A stretch of DNA of 44,427 nucleotides from Chitinophagales bacterium (GCA_023957215.1 JAMLHH010000024.1:1-44427), one strand, 5' to 3'; positions 7,251 to 15,284 are shown, counted from the first letter of the stretch. The notes: a model not told the origin generated them from the sequence alone. A program made the numbers and translations.

Positions 7251-9215
7251 ATGCAAACAAAAGAAGAAAACATTATCAATGTCCCTTCTATCGAACCAAG
7301 ATTGAAACATGCTACTATCTTTAAAGCATTTGAAGAGCTAAAGCCGGGAGAAAGCTTCATCATTCATAATGACCACGATCCCAAACCTTTATACTATCAG
7401 TTGTCTGATATCCACGGAGATACTTTTAAGTGGGAATACTTGCAACAAGGTCCAGAATGGTTTGACATAAGAGTCACTTTATTGAAAAATATTAGAGAAA
7501 CAGAAGAATTAGTGATAGATGTTCCGTCTATCGAACCAAGATATAAACACGAAACCATCTTTGGAGCATTTGACAGTTTAGCGCCCGGAGAAAGTTTGAT
7601 TATCCATAATGACCATGACCCCAAACCACTCTATTATCAATTACAAAATATGCACGGTGATATCTTCACTTGGGAATATATCAATGAAGGCCCTGAGTGG
7701 TGGGATATCAGAGTGACCATAAGAGATGATATCTATTATGATGACGATGATGTAGTCAAAGGGGCAAAAGAAGGTGAAAAAATCATCAATGTCCCTTCAC
7801 TCGAACCCAAAATCAAACACGCCACTATTTTTAAATCAATAGAAGATTTACAACCGGGAGAAAGTTTGATTATCCACAACGATCACGATCCGAAGCCTCT
7901 CCAATATCACTTGATGGATCAATATGGCGGAGAGCAATTAGGATGGGAATACTTGAGACAAGGTCCTACTTGGTGGGATGTAAGAATTACTATCAAACCA
8001 CAAGCCAATCAAAACAGAAAAGATTTGGTCATCAACGTACCTTCTATCGAACCAAGATTGAAACATCAAACTATCTTTAATGTATTTAAAAGTACAAAAC
8101 CGGGAGAAAGCTTTGTCATCCACAATGACCATGACCCAAGACCAGTTTATTACCAATTAGCTCAAATCTATGGTGAAGAAGCCTTTACTTGGGAATATTT
8201 GCAACAAGGGCCTGATTGGTGGGATATCCGAGTGACTATCAAAGACCAGGAAGAAGAAAGCAACCAATTGCAAGGAGTGGCAAAAAATGCTGACGGTCAT
8301 TTAGTGGTTACAGTGCCGTCTATCGAACCGAGATATAAACATCCGACTATTTTCAAAGTATTTGACATGTTGGGTGAAAATGAAAGCATGATTATCCATA
8401 ATGACCACGATCCCAAACCTGTTTATTACCAATTGCAAAATGAACGTGGCGATGGTTTTACTTGGGAATATCTTCAAGAAGGTCCGGATTGGTGGGATAT
8501 CAAAATCACTATCAAACCAAGGGATACCGGAGAAACCATCGGTGATATCGTGGCTAAAGATTTAGGTAAATCAGAAGTCTTTAAAAAATACGGTATAGAT
8601 TTTTGTTGCAATGGTAAAAAAACAGTCAAGCAAGCTTGTGACAGCTTGAGTATTGATTACAGAATAGTAGAGCAAGAACTCAGACAAACCCAAAGTAGCG
8701 CGCAAGGAAGCTATACCAATTATAGCGAATGGAATATTGGCTTCTTAGCTGATTATGTCGTCAATACGCACCATGCATATTTGAGGAATAAACTACCTGA
8801 AATAAAAGGATATGCAGCCAAAGTAGCACAAGTACATGGAGCGCATCATCCCGAACTTCTTAAAATTAATGACTTATACCGAGAAGTACATGATGAATTT
8901 TTGGCACATATACAGGAAGAAGAAGGTATTATCTTCCCTAAGGTGAAAGATATTGCCAATGGACGGAAACCCAAAGGAGATCCATTTGCCGATTTGGTAA
9001 AAGATGCTGAAGCCGAACACCAAAGTGTAGGCGACAAATTGGACAGAATCCGTGAAATAAGTAATAATTTCGAAGTGCCGGCAGATGGATGTACCAGTTA
9101 TAAATTGTTTTACAAAATGTTGGATGAATTAGAAGAAGATACACATATTCACATCCACTTGGAAAACAATATTATGTTCCCAAAAGCCGTTGAGATAGAA
9201 AAAACGCTATCCTAA
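7251..9215 (+). CDS. five DUF2249 domains fused to a Ric/YtfE-like di-iron repair protein
   Basis: A 654-residue fusion. Five tandem DUF2249 units start near residues 8, 88, 178, 260 and 352. Each has VPS(I/L)EP, KHxTIF, a GESxxIHNDHDP core (GENES in the fifth) and a WEYLxxGPxWxD(I/V)(R/K) end. Then comes a ScdA-N/DUF542 segment (about 431-480) with the YGIDFCCNG cysteine pair, and a hemerythrin-like domain (about 495-650) with iron-ligand candidates in NTHHAYLR, VHGAHHPEL, HIQEEEGIIFP, EAEHQSVG and HIHLENNIMFP. Known Ric/YtfE/ScdA proteins repair Fe-S clusters damaged by NO or oxidants. DUF2249 is TusA-related and has no settled biochemistry. The ATG at 7251 is the only plausible start. It heads the operon. 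The five copies are the unusual point. Confidence 0.9.
   Translation: MQTKEENIINVPSIEPRLKHATIFKAFEELKPGESFIIHNDHDPKPLYYQLSDIHGDTFKWEYLQQGPEWFDIRVTLLKNIRETEELVIDVPSIEPRYKHETIFGAFDSLAPGESLIIHNDHDPKPLYYQLQNMHGDIFTWEYINEGPEWWDIRVTIRDDIYYDDDDVVKGAKEGEKIINVPSLEPKIKHATIFKSIEDLQPGESLIIHNDHDPKPLQYHLMDQYGGEQLGWEYLRQGPTWWDVRITIKPQANQNRKDLVINVPSIEPRLKHQTIFNVFKSTKPGESFVIHNDHDPRPVYYQLAQIYGEEAFTWEYLQQGPDWWDIRVTIKDQEEESNQLQGVAKNADGHLVVTVPSIEPRYKHPTIFKVFDMLGENESMIIHNDHDPKPVYYQLQNERGDGFTWEYLQEGPDWWDIKITIKPRDTGETIGDIVAKDLGKSEVFKKYGIDFCCNGKKTVKQACDSLSIDYRIVEQELRQTQSSAQGSYTNYSEWNIGFLADYVVNTHHAYLRNKLPEIKGYAAKVAQVHGAHHPELLKINDLYREVHDEFLAHIQEEEGIIFPKVKDIANGRKPKGDPFADLVKDAEAEHQSVGDKLDRIREISNNFEVPADGCTSYKLFYKMLDELEEDTHIHIHLENNIMFPKAVEIEKTLS
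7272..8520 (+). repeat. five tandem ~240-276-bp coding repeats
   Basis: The DNA encoding the five DUF2249 units is visibly repetitive. Phrases such as CATAATGACCA(C/T)GA(C/T)CC and TCTATCGAACC recur at about 240, 270, 246 and 276-bp intervals. Units differ mostly by scattered substitutions and by linker length, which points to tandem duplication within the gene followed by moderate divergence. Confidence 0.85.
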
Positions 9216-9223
9216 AAATATAA

Positions 9224-9266
9224 GCTCTTTTTCCGTCCTGCAATTGCGTGGGGCGGTTTAAAGAGC
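9224..9266 (+). other. strong RNA hairpin between the Ric fusion and the cupin
   Basis: GCTCTTT (9224-9230) pairs with AAAGAGC (9260-9266). An inner stem, CCGTCC against GGGCGG (9233-9238/9251-9256, one G-T), closes a loop containing the palindrome GCAATTGC. No U-run follows, so it is not a classical intrinsic terminator. It may lower read-through or protect the upstream mRNA. Confidence 0.5.
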
Positions 9267-9292
9267 CTTGAAGTGAACTAAAACCAAATGTC

Positions 9293-9571
9293 ATGAAAAA
9301 TGATAGAATATACAAAGGTGAAAATTTCAAGGTTTTGAAAATTGAAATCCAAAAGGGTGAATTTTTTCCGGTTCACAATTCCACAGAAGATGTGTTTATC
9401 TTTATCAATAAAGGGAAATGCAAGTTTAGCTTTGAGCAAAAAGAAAGCAGTACACTCTCCATAGGAGAATGCCTCATCATCAGAGCAAACGAACATCACC
9501 GTGTGGATGCCTTGGAAGACTCCGAAATTTCTATCGTTATCCAATCTGATGGAAAGATTGCATTTGCATAA
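9293..9571 (+). CDS. small cupin-domain protein
   Basis: A 92-residue single-domain cupin. The pattern GEFFPVHNSTEDVFIFINKG followed by LSIGECLIIRANEHHRVDALED matches the two conserved cupin motifs, with candidate metal ligands His (PVHN), Glu/Asp (TEDV) and the later HH pair. Small cupins of this kind bind a metal and can act as sensors or chaperone-like factors; no substrate can be read from sequence. It sits 77 nt after the Ric fusion and in the same direction, so it belongs to the presumed NO/Fe-S repair operon. The start is supported by the purine-rich sequence just before ATG 9293. Confidence 0.8.
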   Translation: MKNDRIYKGENFKVLKIEIQKGEFFPVHNSTEDVFIFINKGKCKFSFEQKESSTLSIGECLIIRANEHHRVDALEDSEISIVIQSDGKIAFA

Positions 9572-9590
9572 AATGACATTGACATTATAA

Positions 9591-9598
9591 TACATTTG
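9591..9598 (+). promoter_or_regulatory. possible internal promoter
   Basis: TACATTTG is an exact TAnnTTTG box in the 113-nt gap between the cupin and the DUF1858 gene. Downstream, ACCATCA (9641-9647) and TGATGGT (9661-9667) can form a 7-bp hairpin in the leader before ATG 9685. This could give the second half of the operon separate expression. Confidence 0.35.
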
Positions 9599-9684
9599 AC
9601 AAGGATTCGACAAATTTATCTAACTTGTACTCATCAAGCTACCATCAAAGTATTGACTGATGATGGTGGTATAAAAAAAGAGGT

Positions 9685-10494
9685 ATGGTCATCAACGAAA
9701 AGACAAAAATTTCTAAACTCATCAAGCACAATCCCGATGCTTTGGAAGCCATTATTACCATAGCAGACGATTTTAAAAAATTGAGAAATCCTATTTTGAG
9801 AAAACTCATGGCTGGTCGTACAAGTATCGCTATGGCATCCAAAATAGGGAAATGTACACCTGAAGACTTTTACAATGTCCTCAGACCTTTGGGTTTTGAA
9901 ACGGATGAGAATGCGCAAGTTGAAGAAGAAATGATAGAAAATAAACCACTTCCTACCTATTTGACTAATCTGCCTAAGGATAAAATCATCAACTTTGATG
10001 TAAGAGAAATGATGGCGGGTGGTGCTGACCCACTTAGACCAATACAGGAAAAAGTAAAAGCTTTACAGACCGGTCAAGCTCTCAATATCATTAACTCTTT
10101 TGAACCCGTACCTTTGATAAAATTGCTGGAAAAACAAGGTTTTCAATCCCATGTCAATCATGTTGCTGCGGATCAAATTGAAACTTATTTTTACAAAACA
10201 GACGAAAGTACACAGCTTGAAATGGATGATGAAATTTCTACTTCTGAAGATTGGGATGAGATACTGGCGCAGTCTAGAGACAGACTTGTAGAAATAGATG
10301 TCAGACACCTTGAGATGCCTTTACCGATGATTACGATTTTGGAAAAATTGGAAACGATGTCACCGGATGAAGTACTTTTTGTCAACCATAAAAAAATTCC
10401 TGTTTTCTTACTCAATGAACTCAAAGACAGAAAATATCAGTATCGTGTCAAAGATGTACAAGAGGGTGAAGTTTACTTACTAATTTTCAAATAG
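9685..10494 (+). CDS. DUF1858 - DUF2249 - DUF2249 protein
   Basis: A 269-residue soluble protein. Residues about 3-65 resemble DUF1858, a helical domain with a disulfide-hydrid-like motif (KISKLIKHNPDALEAI...). Two DUF2249/TusA-like units follow, near 94-165 (INFDVREM...LNIINSFEPVPL) and 201-268 (VEIDVRHLEMPLPMITILEKL...VLFVNHKKIPVFLL). In the first unit the NSFEPVPL loop occupies the place of IHNDHDPKPL in the neighbouring gene. The role is probably cytosolic sulfur or iron-sulfur related, inferred from TusA kinship and context. It is followed after 4 nt by the 12-TM protein. With the 7251 gene, the operon carries seven DUF2249 domains. Confidence 0.8.
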   Translation: MVINEKTKISKLIKHNPDALEAIITIADDFKKLRNPILRKLMAGRTSIAMASKIGKCTPEDFYNVLRPLGFETDENAQVEEEMIENKPLPTYLTNLPKDKIINFDVREMMAGGADPLRPIQEKVKALQTGQALNIINSFEPVPLIKLLEKQGFQSHVNHVAADQIETYFYKTDESTQLEMDDEISTSEDWDEILAQSRDRLVEIDVRHLEMPLPMITILEKLETMSPDEVLFVNHKKIPVFLLNELKDRKYQYRVKDVQEGEVYLLIFK

Positions 10495-10498
10495 CACA

Positions 10499-11782
10499 AT
10501 GGCAGTATCGTCTTTATCAGGACTTCAAGAAACTACATCATATAAGGTCGTTCTTCCCTTTTACGCCACAGGCGCATTGTCTTTAGTTATCGGAACTATC
10601 TACCTTTTGTTTCATACACATATCTTTTTTGAACATAATTTTCATCCACATACTTTGGCTTTGACACATATTATGGCTTTGGGATGGGGAACGATGTTGA
10701 TTTTTGGTGCATCCTATCAGTTATTACCTGTCTTGATAGAAGGCAAGCTCAGCAGTGATTTTTTAGGTTATCTGACCTATATATTTACCTTGCTCGGTGT
10801 ACCTGTTTTGGTATATGGATTTTATACCTTTAAGACGGGACTTCCTTTGCAAATCGGTGCGGTTTTGGTAAATATCGGCGTGTTGTGTTATTTGTTTAAT
10901 GTATTTGAAAGTGCTGTTGAAAGTGAAAGAAGAGATGTTCATGCTTGGTATATAGTGACTGCCGCTTTATGGTTGTTTACCACTACTTTTTTCGGACTGC
11001 TATTGGTTTTCAATTTTACAAAAAGTATTTTACCGGATAACTCGGTCAGTTATTTGGCTCTACACGCCCATTTGGGATTGATTGGTTGGTTTTTAATGTT
11101 GGTCATCGGTGTAGGTTCCAGATTGATACCTATGTTTTTGATATCCAAATATAAAAACAATACGATATTGTGGATCATCTATGCTTTGGTCAATATGAGT
11201 CTGATTAGTTTTATATTGATTAAAACTTTACATCTTCCGGCAAATTTTGATTATTTATCTATTGCTTTGGCTTTGAGTGGAATTGTACTTTTTGCTTATC
11301 ATTGTTGGGCGGCTTACAAAGTAAGAATACGGAAAGCCGTAGATGAACAGATGAAAATATCTTTGACCGCAGTCGGTCAAATGCTTTTACCTATTGTGAC
11401 TTTACTGGTTATTTTGGCGATATTGCCTGTGGGCAAAGATAACCACATTGTGATTTTGTACGGATTCTGTATTTTCTTCGGATGGATCACTGCACTGATT
11501 TTCGGTATGACATTTAAGACCTTGCCTTTCATTGTTTTTAAAAAAGTATATAACCGAAAAAAACACAAAGGAAGACCGCCTATTCCAAAGGATTTATTTA
11601 ATGACAAAGTCTTTAACTCGATGGCTATATCTTATCTCTCAGGATTTGTCATTACGGTAATAGGTATTATTTTACTCAATGAGATTATTTTAAAGATAGG
11701 TGTATTTGCGCTGATGCTTTCAGCTATTTTATACGCTCTAAACATAGGAATTATATTTACGCATAAACCCAAAGAAGCATGA
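10499..11782 (+). CDS. 12-TM NnrS/heme-copper oxidase subunit I-like membrane protein
   Basis: A 427-residue integral membrane protein with about twelve hydrophobic segments. Histidines lie at the helix ends typical of NnrS and cytochrome-oxidase-subunit-I-like proteins: HPHTLALTHIMALGWG (helix 2), LALHAHLGLIGWFLMLVIGVGSRLIPMF (helix 6) and GMTFKTLPFIVF (helix 10). NnrS proteins bind heme and copper and are linked to tolerance of nitric oxide. No catalytic CuB histidine set is apparent by eye, so I do not call it an oxidase. The stop overlaps the next ATG (ATGA at 11779), implying coupled translation with the Fe-S assembly protein. Confidence 0.75.
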   Translation: MAVSSLSGLQETTSYKVVLPFYATGALSLVIGTIYLLFHTHIFFEHNFHPHTLALTHIMALGWGTMLIFGASYQLLPVLIEGKLSSDFLGYLTYIFTLLGVPVLVYGFYTFKTGLPLQIGAVLVNIGVLCYLFNVFESAVESERRDVHAWYIVTAALWLFTTTFFGLLLVFNFTKSILPDNSVSYLALHAHLGLIGWFLMLVIGVGSRLIPMFLISKYKNNTILWIIYALVNMSLISFILIKTLHLPANFDYLSIALALSGIVLFAYHCWAAYKVRIRKAVDEQMKISLTAVGQMLLPIVTLLVILAILPVGKDNHIVILYGFCIFFGWITALIFGMTFKTLPFIVFKKVYNRKKHKGRPPIPKDLFNDKVFNSMAISYLSGFVITVIGIILLNEIILKIGVFALMLSAILYALNIGIIFTHKPKEA

Positions 11783-12102
11783 ATGAAGTAACTAATAACG
11801 AAAAGCTTTTATTAAAAGCATTAGCCGGATTGTACTATGTGGATGACCCGGAAGTCGGGTTGAATATTGTTGACTTAGGTTTGATTTATGAAATCAATTT
11901 TGATGAAGACAAAAAATTGATGAAAGTGATTATGACTTTGACCACACAATTTTGCCCGATGGGAGATGAAATCACTCAAAACACAATGGGCTCACTCACA
12001 GAAGATTTTCCGGAATGGGATATAGATTTGGAAATGACTTTTGACCCGCCTTGGGATCAATCTAAAATTTCACCTGAAGGTATCGAGTTTTTAACTCAGT
12101 AG
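11779..12102 (+). CDS. MIP18/DUF59 (SufT/PaaD-like) Fe-S assembly protein
   Basis: A 107-residue member of the MIP18 family. It has DPEVGLNIVDLGLIYEI at the N-terminus, then TLTTQFCPMGDEI with the conserved cysteine, and EMTFDPPWDQSKISPEG at the C-terminus, all standard positions. Relatives (SufT, PaaD, eukaryotic CIAO2) help load or repair Fe-S clusters. Its gene overlaps the membrane protein by 4 bp and precedes the Rrf2 regulator by 1 nt, fixing it in the operon. It fits a cluster-repair role alongside the Ric fusion. Confidence 0.88.
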   Translation: MNEVTNNEKLLLKALAGLYYVDDPEVGLNIVDLGLIYEINFDEDKKLMKVIMTLTTQFCPMGDEITQNTMGSLTEDFPEWDIDLEMTFDPPWDQSKISPEGIEFLTQ

Positions 12103-12103
12103 G

Positions 12104-12535
12104 ATGTTAAGTCAGACGAGTAAAATCGCTATCAAGGCCGTTATCTATCTTTGTGCGAAAAGCGAAGATGGTGAAATGATTAATGTCAAGGAAATTGCAG
12201 AATCCATCAATGCGAGCGAGCATACGGTGGGTAAAGCATTACAACTTTTGGCAAAAAGGGATATTATCAATAGCTATAAAGGACCGAATGGCGGTTTTTT
12301 TATAGATGTGAATCAACGTGAACAACCTATCTATGATATCGTGGAAACGATAGAAGGTACATCAGTCTTTTGCGGTTGTGGTCTCGGTTTGAGCCGGTGT
12401 TCTGCTACTCATCCTTGCCCTATCCACCACGATTATAAGGTCGTGAGAGAAATGATAGAAAAGATTTTCAGAGAGAAAAAAATTAAGGATTTATGCGAGG
12501 TCGTGACCAGCGGCTTCGCTTTTTTGGATGGATAG
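12104..12535 (+). CDS. Rrf2-family regulator with Fe-S-type cysteines
   Basis: A 143-residue Rrf2 protein: an N-terminal winged helix (KIAIKAVIYLCAKS; EIAESINASEHTVGKALQLLAKRDII; YKGPNGGFFI wing) followed by the dimerisation helix. Its cysteines are C90, C92, C99 and C105, with H108. The C99-x5-C105-x2-H108 part matches IscR spacing (C98-x5-C104-x2-H107), and C92 or C90 would be the remaining ligand. Rrf2 members with such ligands (NsrR, IscR) sense NO or Fe-S status. It lies last in the operon, so autoregulation through the 7180 palindrome is plausible but unproven. The 68-nt gap to the convergent gene shows no clear terminator. Confidence 0.88.
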   Translation: MLSQTSKIAIKAVIYLCAKSEDGEMINVKEIAESINASEHTVGKALQLLAKRDIINSYKGPNGGFFIDVNQREQPIYDIVETIEGTSVFCGCGLGLSRCSATHPCPIHHDYKVVREMIEKIFREKKIKDLCEVVTSGFAFLDG

Positions 12536-12603
12536 ACGACACAACTCCCTGATCCCCATCTCTCAAAAACCACCACTATCAATTTCTTTATGACAGAGAG
12601 AAA

Positions 12604-13527
12604 TCACTTTCTCAAAATAGTCACTTCCAACAATGAAAAGACCGGAATATGGTCAGATAAATCTTTGTCGTCACGTTGAAAAGTTTTTTGAGGTTTGTCA
12701 TAACCCAAAAGTCTAAATTTTACATTGTCACTCGAACGGTAAAAGATTCTATCTACAGTCTCACAATCGCCGGAAGCAGGGTTTATACAGTCGTCCAACT
12801 TATCTGAACCCTTGACAGGTTTTACATTATTTAAAACGAGTTCAAGCCAAGTGTCTTGCAGGCCAAGCTGTTGGAATACTTCTAACGTATCTTCCACATT
12901 GGTATATCTACTGTTAAAATCACCCATAGCGATGACAGGGCGACCTTGTGAATGTTCTTCCATGTATTTATACATTTGCAATAGATTAGAACGTCGAGCA
13001 TTGTTATCTGCTTTGGTTTGGTGTCCGGCATTGGAATGAATGTCGTATAAATCAATAGTAATGCCATCGACAATTTCTATCCTTTGAAAAGAAAATCCTT
13101 TGGGAGTCAGACAATCTGCACCATTGCATTTTTTCCATTTGATTCTTTCCAAATCAGAAATTTTGTATTGGGAAAGTACGTTTAATCCATCTCCGACAGG
13201 TACAGGCCCTGACCATTTCGTTTTGTAGGGATGTTGGGCAGTGCCATACAGAAAGTGATTGTAGTTAAAATCTTCTTGTACGGCGACTAAAGAATAATGA
13301 TTCAGCCGGCGACCGATTTCGGAAGTATTATGAACAGGATCTCCACTTGAAAGTATTTCCGGCAAGCCGGCAACATTATAAGTCAAAACGGATAAGGTAT
13401 CAGTATATGGAAATGTAATTTCCGAATCGGGATTTGGTGTGGTTTTCTTATCATCTTTGTCTTTCTTACAACCTAAAGTAGCTAAAAGAAGTGTGATACT
13501 GAAGATGGAAAAGAATATTCTTTGCAT
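12604..13527 (-). CDS. lipoprotein endonuclease/exonuclease/phosphatase-family enzyme
   Basis: A 307-residue lipoprotein: the signal peptide ends in LATLGC with the lipidated cysteine at about residue 20, then an Asp/Lys/Pro-rich linker. The catalytic domain shows family motifs in order: TYNVAGLPE, VAVQEDF, YDIHSNAGH, MGDFNSR, a VDRIFY strand and LSDHIPV with the catalytic Asp-His. The pattern is closest to secreted sphingomyelinase-like phosphodiesterases, but the substrate (phospholipid, nucleic acid or phosphate ester) cannot be fixed. It is exported and membrane-anchored. It lies 87 nt downstream of the thioesterase in the same direction, and converges on the Rrf2 gene. Confidence 0.8.
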   Translation of the reverse strand: MQRIFFSIFSITLLLATLGCKKDKDDKKTTPNPDSEITFPYTDTLSVLTYNVAGLPEILSSGDPVHNTSEIGRRLNHYSLVAVQEDFNYNHFLYGTAQHPYKTKWSGPVPVGDGLNVLSQYKISDLERIKWKKCNGADCLTPKGFSFQRIEIVDGITIDLYDIHSNAGHQTKADNNARRSNLLQMYKYMEEHSQGRPVIAMGDFNSRYTNVEDTLEVFQQLGLQDTWLELVLNNVKPVKGSDKLDDCINPASGDCETVDRIFYRSSDNVKFRLLGYDKPQKTFQRDDKDLSDHIPVFSLLEVTILRK

Positions 13528-13614
13528 AGGTGTAGTATTTTGAATAGCAATATACTTATAAATATAATTTAAACAAAAGTGCTATTAAAAATTTCTACAT
13601 TCAAGAGGCTCGCC

Positions 13615-14013
13615 TTAATCGTTTTGTTCGGCTAACCTGTCTTTGACATATTCTACTTCTGTCTTACCGTGTGCCAAAGGTTTTCCATTGACATCCAAAC
13701 TGACCATGACGATTTTATCCACTGTAATGATAGGTTGCATAGTCATTTTATTTCTCACCTCACATCTCAAAGTCAGTGAAGAAGTACCAAACTTGACTAC
13801 TTCCATACCTATTTCTACAATATCACCATCTTGCGCAGAATTCATAAAATTTATTTCTGACATAAATTTGGTGACTACATTCTTATTTTCTAACTGAATG
13901 ATGGAATATAAAGCGGCTTCTTCATCTATCCATGCCAAAAGTCTTCCTCCAAACAAAGTCTTATTTGCATTAAGGTCTTCCGGTTTTACCCATTTTCTTG
14001 TGTGAAATCTCAT
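13615..14013 (-). CDS. acyl-CoA thioesterase, hotdog fold (YciA/ACOT type)
   Basis: A 132-residue single hotdog domain. The motif NANKTLFGGRLLAWIDEEAA holds the conserved Asn, GG and catalytic Asp of the ACOT/YciA subgroup. The rest follows the fold (VTKFMSEINFMNSAQDGDIVEIGMEVVKFGTSSLTL). It hydrolyses acyl-CoA thioesters in the cytosol; chain-length preference is not readable. The ATG at 14013 gives the usual short N-terminus (MRFHTRKWV). It may share a transcript with the lipoprotein downstream. Confidence 0.85.
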   Translation of the reverse strand: MRFHTRKWVKPEDLNANKTLFGGRLLAWIDEEAALYSIIQLENKNVVTKFMSEINFMNSAQDGDIVEIGMEVVKFGTSSLTLRCEVRNKMTMQPIITVDKIVMVSLDVNGKPLAHGKTEVEYVKDRLAEQND

Positions 14014-14120
14014 GTTGTCTCTTTTACTACGAAGACGAAAATTACGGATTATAGTTTATTGATTTGTCCTCATTTGACACTAAGATAATACTTGTCAGAT
14101 GAAAAACCGGTAAAAAAGAA

Positions 14121-14153
14121 AATCGCAAACAGTCATAACAACCATTTGCGATT
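14121..14153 (-). terminator. intrinsic terminator after tRNA-Cys
   Basis: A perfect 9-bp stem (AATCGCAAA 14121-14129 with TTTGCGATT 14145-14153, 15-nt loop). On the minus strand it is followed by a T-rich tract (TTCTTTTTT). It begins 3 nt after the tRNA 3' end. Confidence 0.85.
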
Positions 14154-14156
14154 TTG

Positions 14157-14227
14157 AGGTCGATGGCGGATTCGAACCGCCGTACAAGCTTTTGCAGAGC
14201 TCTGCCTAGCCACTCGGCCAACCGACC
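14157..14227 (-). tRNA. tRNA-Cys (GCA)
   Basis: Read on the minus strand: acceptor GGTCGGT pairs with ATCGACC (one G-T). The D-arm is GCCGAGTGGCTAGGC. The anticodon stem GAGCT/AGCTT encloses CTGCAAA with anticodon GCA, and the T-arm GGCGG-TTCGAAT-CCGCC is complete. Length is 71 nt. The 3' CCA is not encoded, so it must be added. Confidence 0.95.
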
Positions 14228-14401
14228 GTTTTTTGGAACAGCAAAGATATACAATTCCTATGATTAAAAAACCTTGCAACAAAAATTTATGCCTTTTTAG
14301 TAATGTTCTTTTAGATGGATCTATTTTGTGTGATGAGTCCTTAGAATTTGAAAATTTACACATTTGACAATAACAGAATAGTTTATCGTATTTAGTTTTA
14401 A

Positions 14402-14409
14402 TACTTTTG
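14402..14409 (+). promoter_or_regulatory. -7 box TACTTTTG ahead of the sulfotransferase operon
   Basis: An exact TAnnTTTG match 18 nt before ATG 14428; a GTTTA at 14381-14385 is a possible short-spaced -33 element. Likely promoter of the five-gene unit 14428-18516. Confidence 0.45.
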
Positions 14410-14427
14410 TGAGAAGAACTTCTTAAA

Positions 14428-15279
14428 ATGTACACAGCTCCTGTGATAATAGTAGGCATGCATAGGTCGGGAACTACCATGATTACCAAGATGTTGGAGA
14501 ATTTGGGCTTGTTTGTCGGAGATAAAAAGGAAGTAAACAATGAAGCATTATTCTTTTGGGATATCAATAATTGGGTTTTTGACATTGCATATTGTAGGGC
14601 AGATTTACCTCACAATTACAGATATATGAATCCCACCACACGGGAAGTCCTGATAAGAGATTTGAATTTTTTTGTGGCTTCGGCTAAGAAAAAGCGTTTT
14701 TTGGGAAGTAAAAACAGTCAATACAAAAGCCTGAAAGAATTAGATTTTCCTTGGGGATGGAAAGATCCTAAAAATTCCTTTACCATAGATTTATGGAAAG
14801 AGGTTTTTCCTGATGCCAAAGTGATTCACATTTATAGAAATCCGATGGATTCCATTTTGAGCTTTATGAAAAGGGATTTGGAAATGAAAAATAAATTTCA
14901 GCTCAATTGGAAAAAGAAATTCAAAAGGAGGTTTTTAATCAGTCATAATTATAATAATAATTTCAGATTGCACGACCTTGAAGAAGGTTATCATCTTTGG
15001 GAAGAATATGTGAGCAGGTGTTTGGATTTAGAGCAGGTCTTTCCTCAAATGAAACAGGTGAGATATGAAGATTTTTTACAAAACCCGACACCTATTTTGA
15101 CTGATTTGGCAGAATATTGTGGGTTAAATAGTACTAATGTCGATATAAAAAATCAGTTGGAAAAGGTGAAAAGTGATAGAAGTTTTGCATTTTTAAATAG
15201 TAATGGGGCTTTAGAGGTGTACCATAAGATAAAAAACCAACCTTTGATGAAACAGCTCGATTACGATAAAATTATTTAG
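14428..15279 (+). CDS. PAPS-dependent sulfotransferase
   Basis: A 283-residue sulfotransferase-family protein. The 5'-phosphosulfate-binding loop is IIVGMHRSGTTMITKML at residues 7-23, and the 3'-phosphate site is VIHIYRNPMDSILSF near residues 131-145. RYEDFLQNP near 213 is a typical C-terminal motif. It would transfer sulfate from PAPS to a hydroxyl, most likely on a glycan given the neighbouring glycosyltransferase and sugar-nucleotide enzyme. No signal peptide or TM segment is seen, so it is cytosolic. It heads a closely packed operon (5 nt to the next gene). Confidence 0.85.
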   Translation: MYTAPVIIVGMHRSGTTMITKMLENLGLFVGDKKEVNNEALFFWDINNWVFDIAYCRADLPHNYRYMNPTTREVLIRDLNFFVASAKKKRFLGSKNSQYKSLKELDFPWGWKDPKNSFTIDLWKEVFPDAKVIHIYRNPMDSILSFMKRDLEMKNKFQLNWKKKFKRRFLISHNYNNNFRLHDLEEGYHLWEEYVSRCLDLEQVFPQMKQVRYEDFLQNPTPILTDLAEYCGLNSTNVDIKNQLEKVKSDRSFAFLNSNGALEVYHKIKNQPLMKQLDYDKII

Positions 15280-15284
15280 TCTCT

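Noticed and set aside
7272..8520. CRISPR-like array
   Set aside because: The regular repeats are 240-276 bp and encode DUF2249 domains; there are no short direct repeats with unique spacers. No CRISPR array was seen in the window.
14133..14585. 150-codon minus-strand open frame
   Set aside because: It overlaps tRNA-Cys and the start of the sulfotransferase, both well supported; the translation contains the tRNA sequence.
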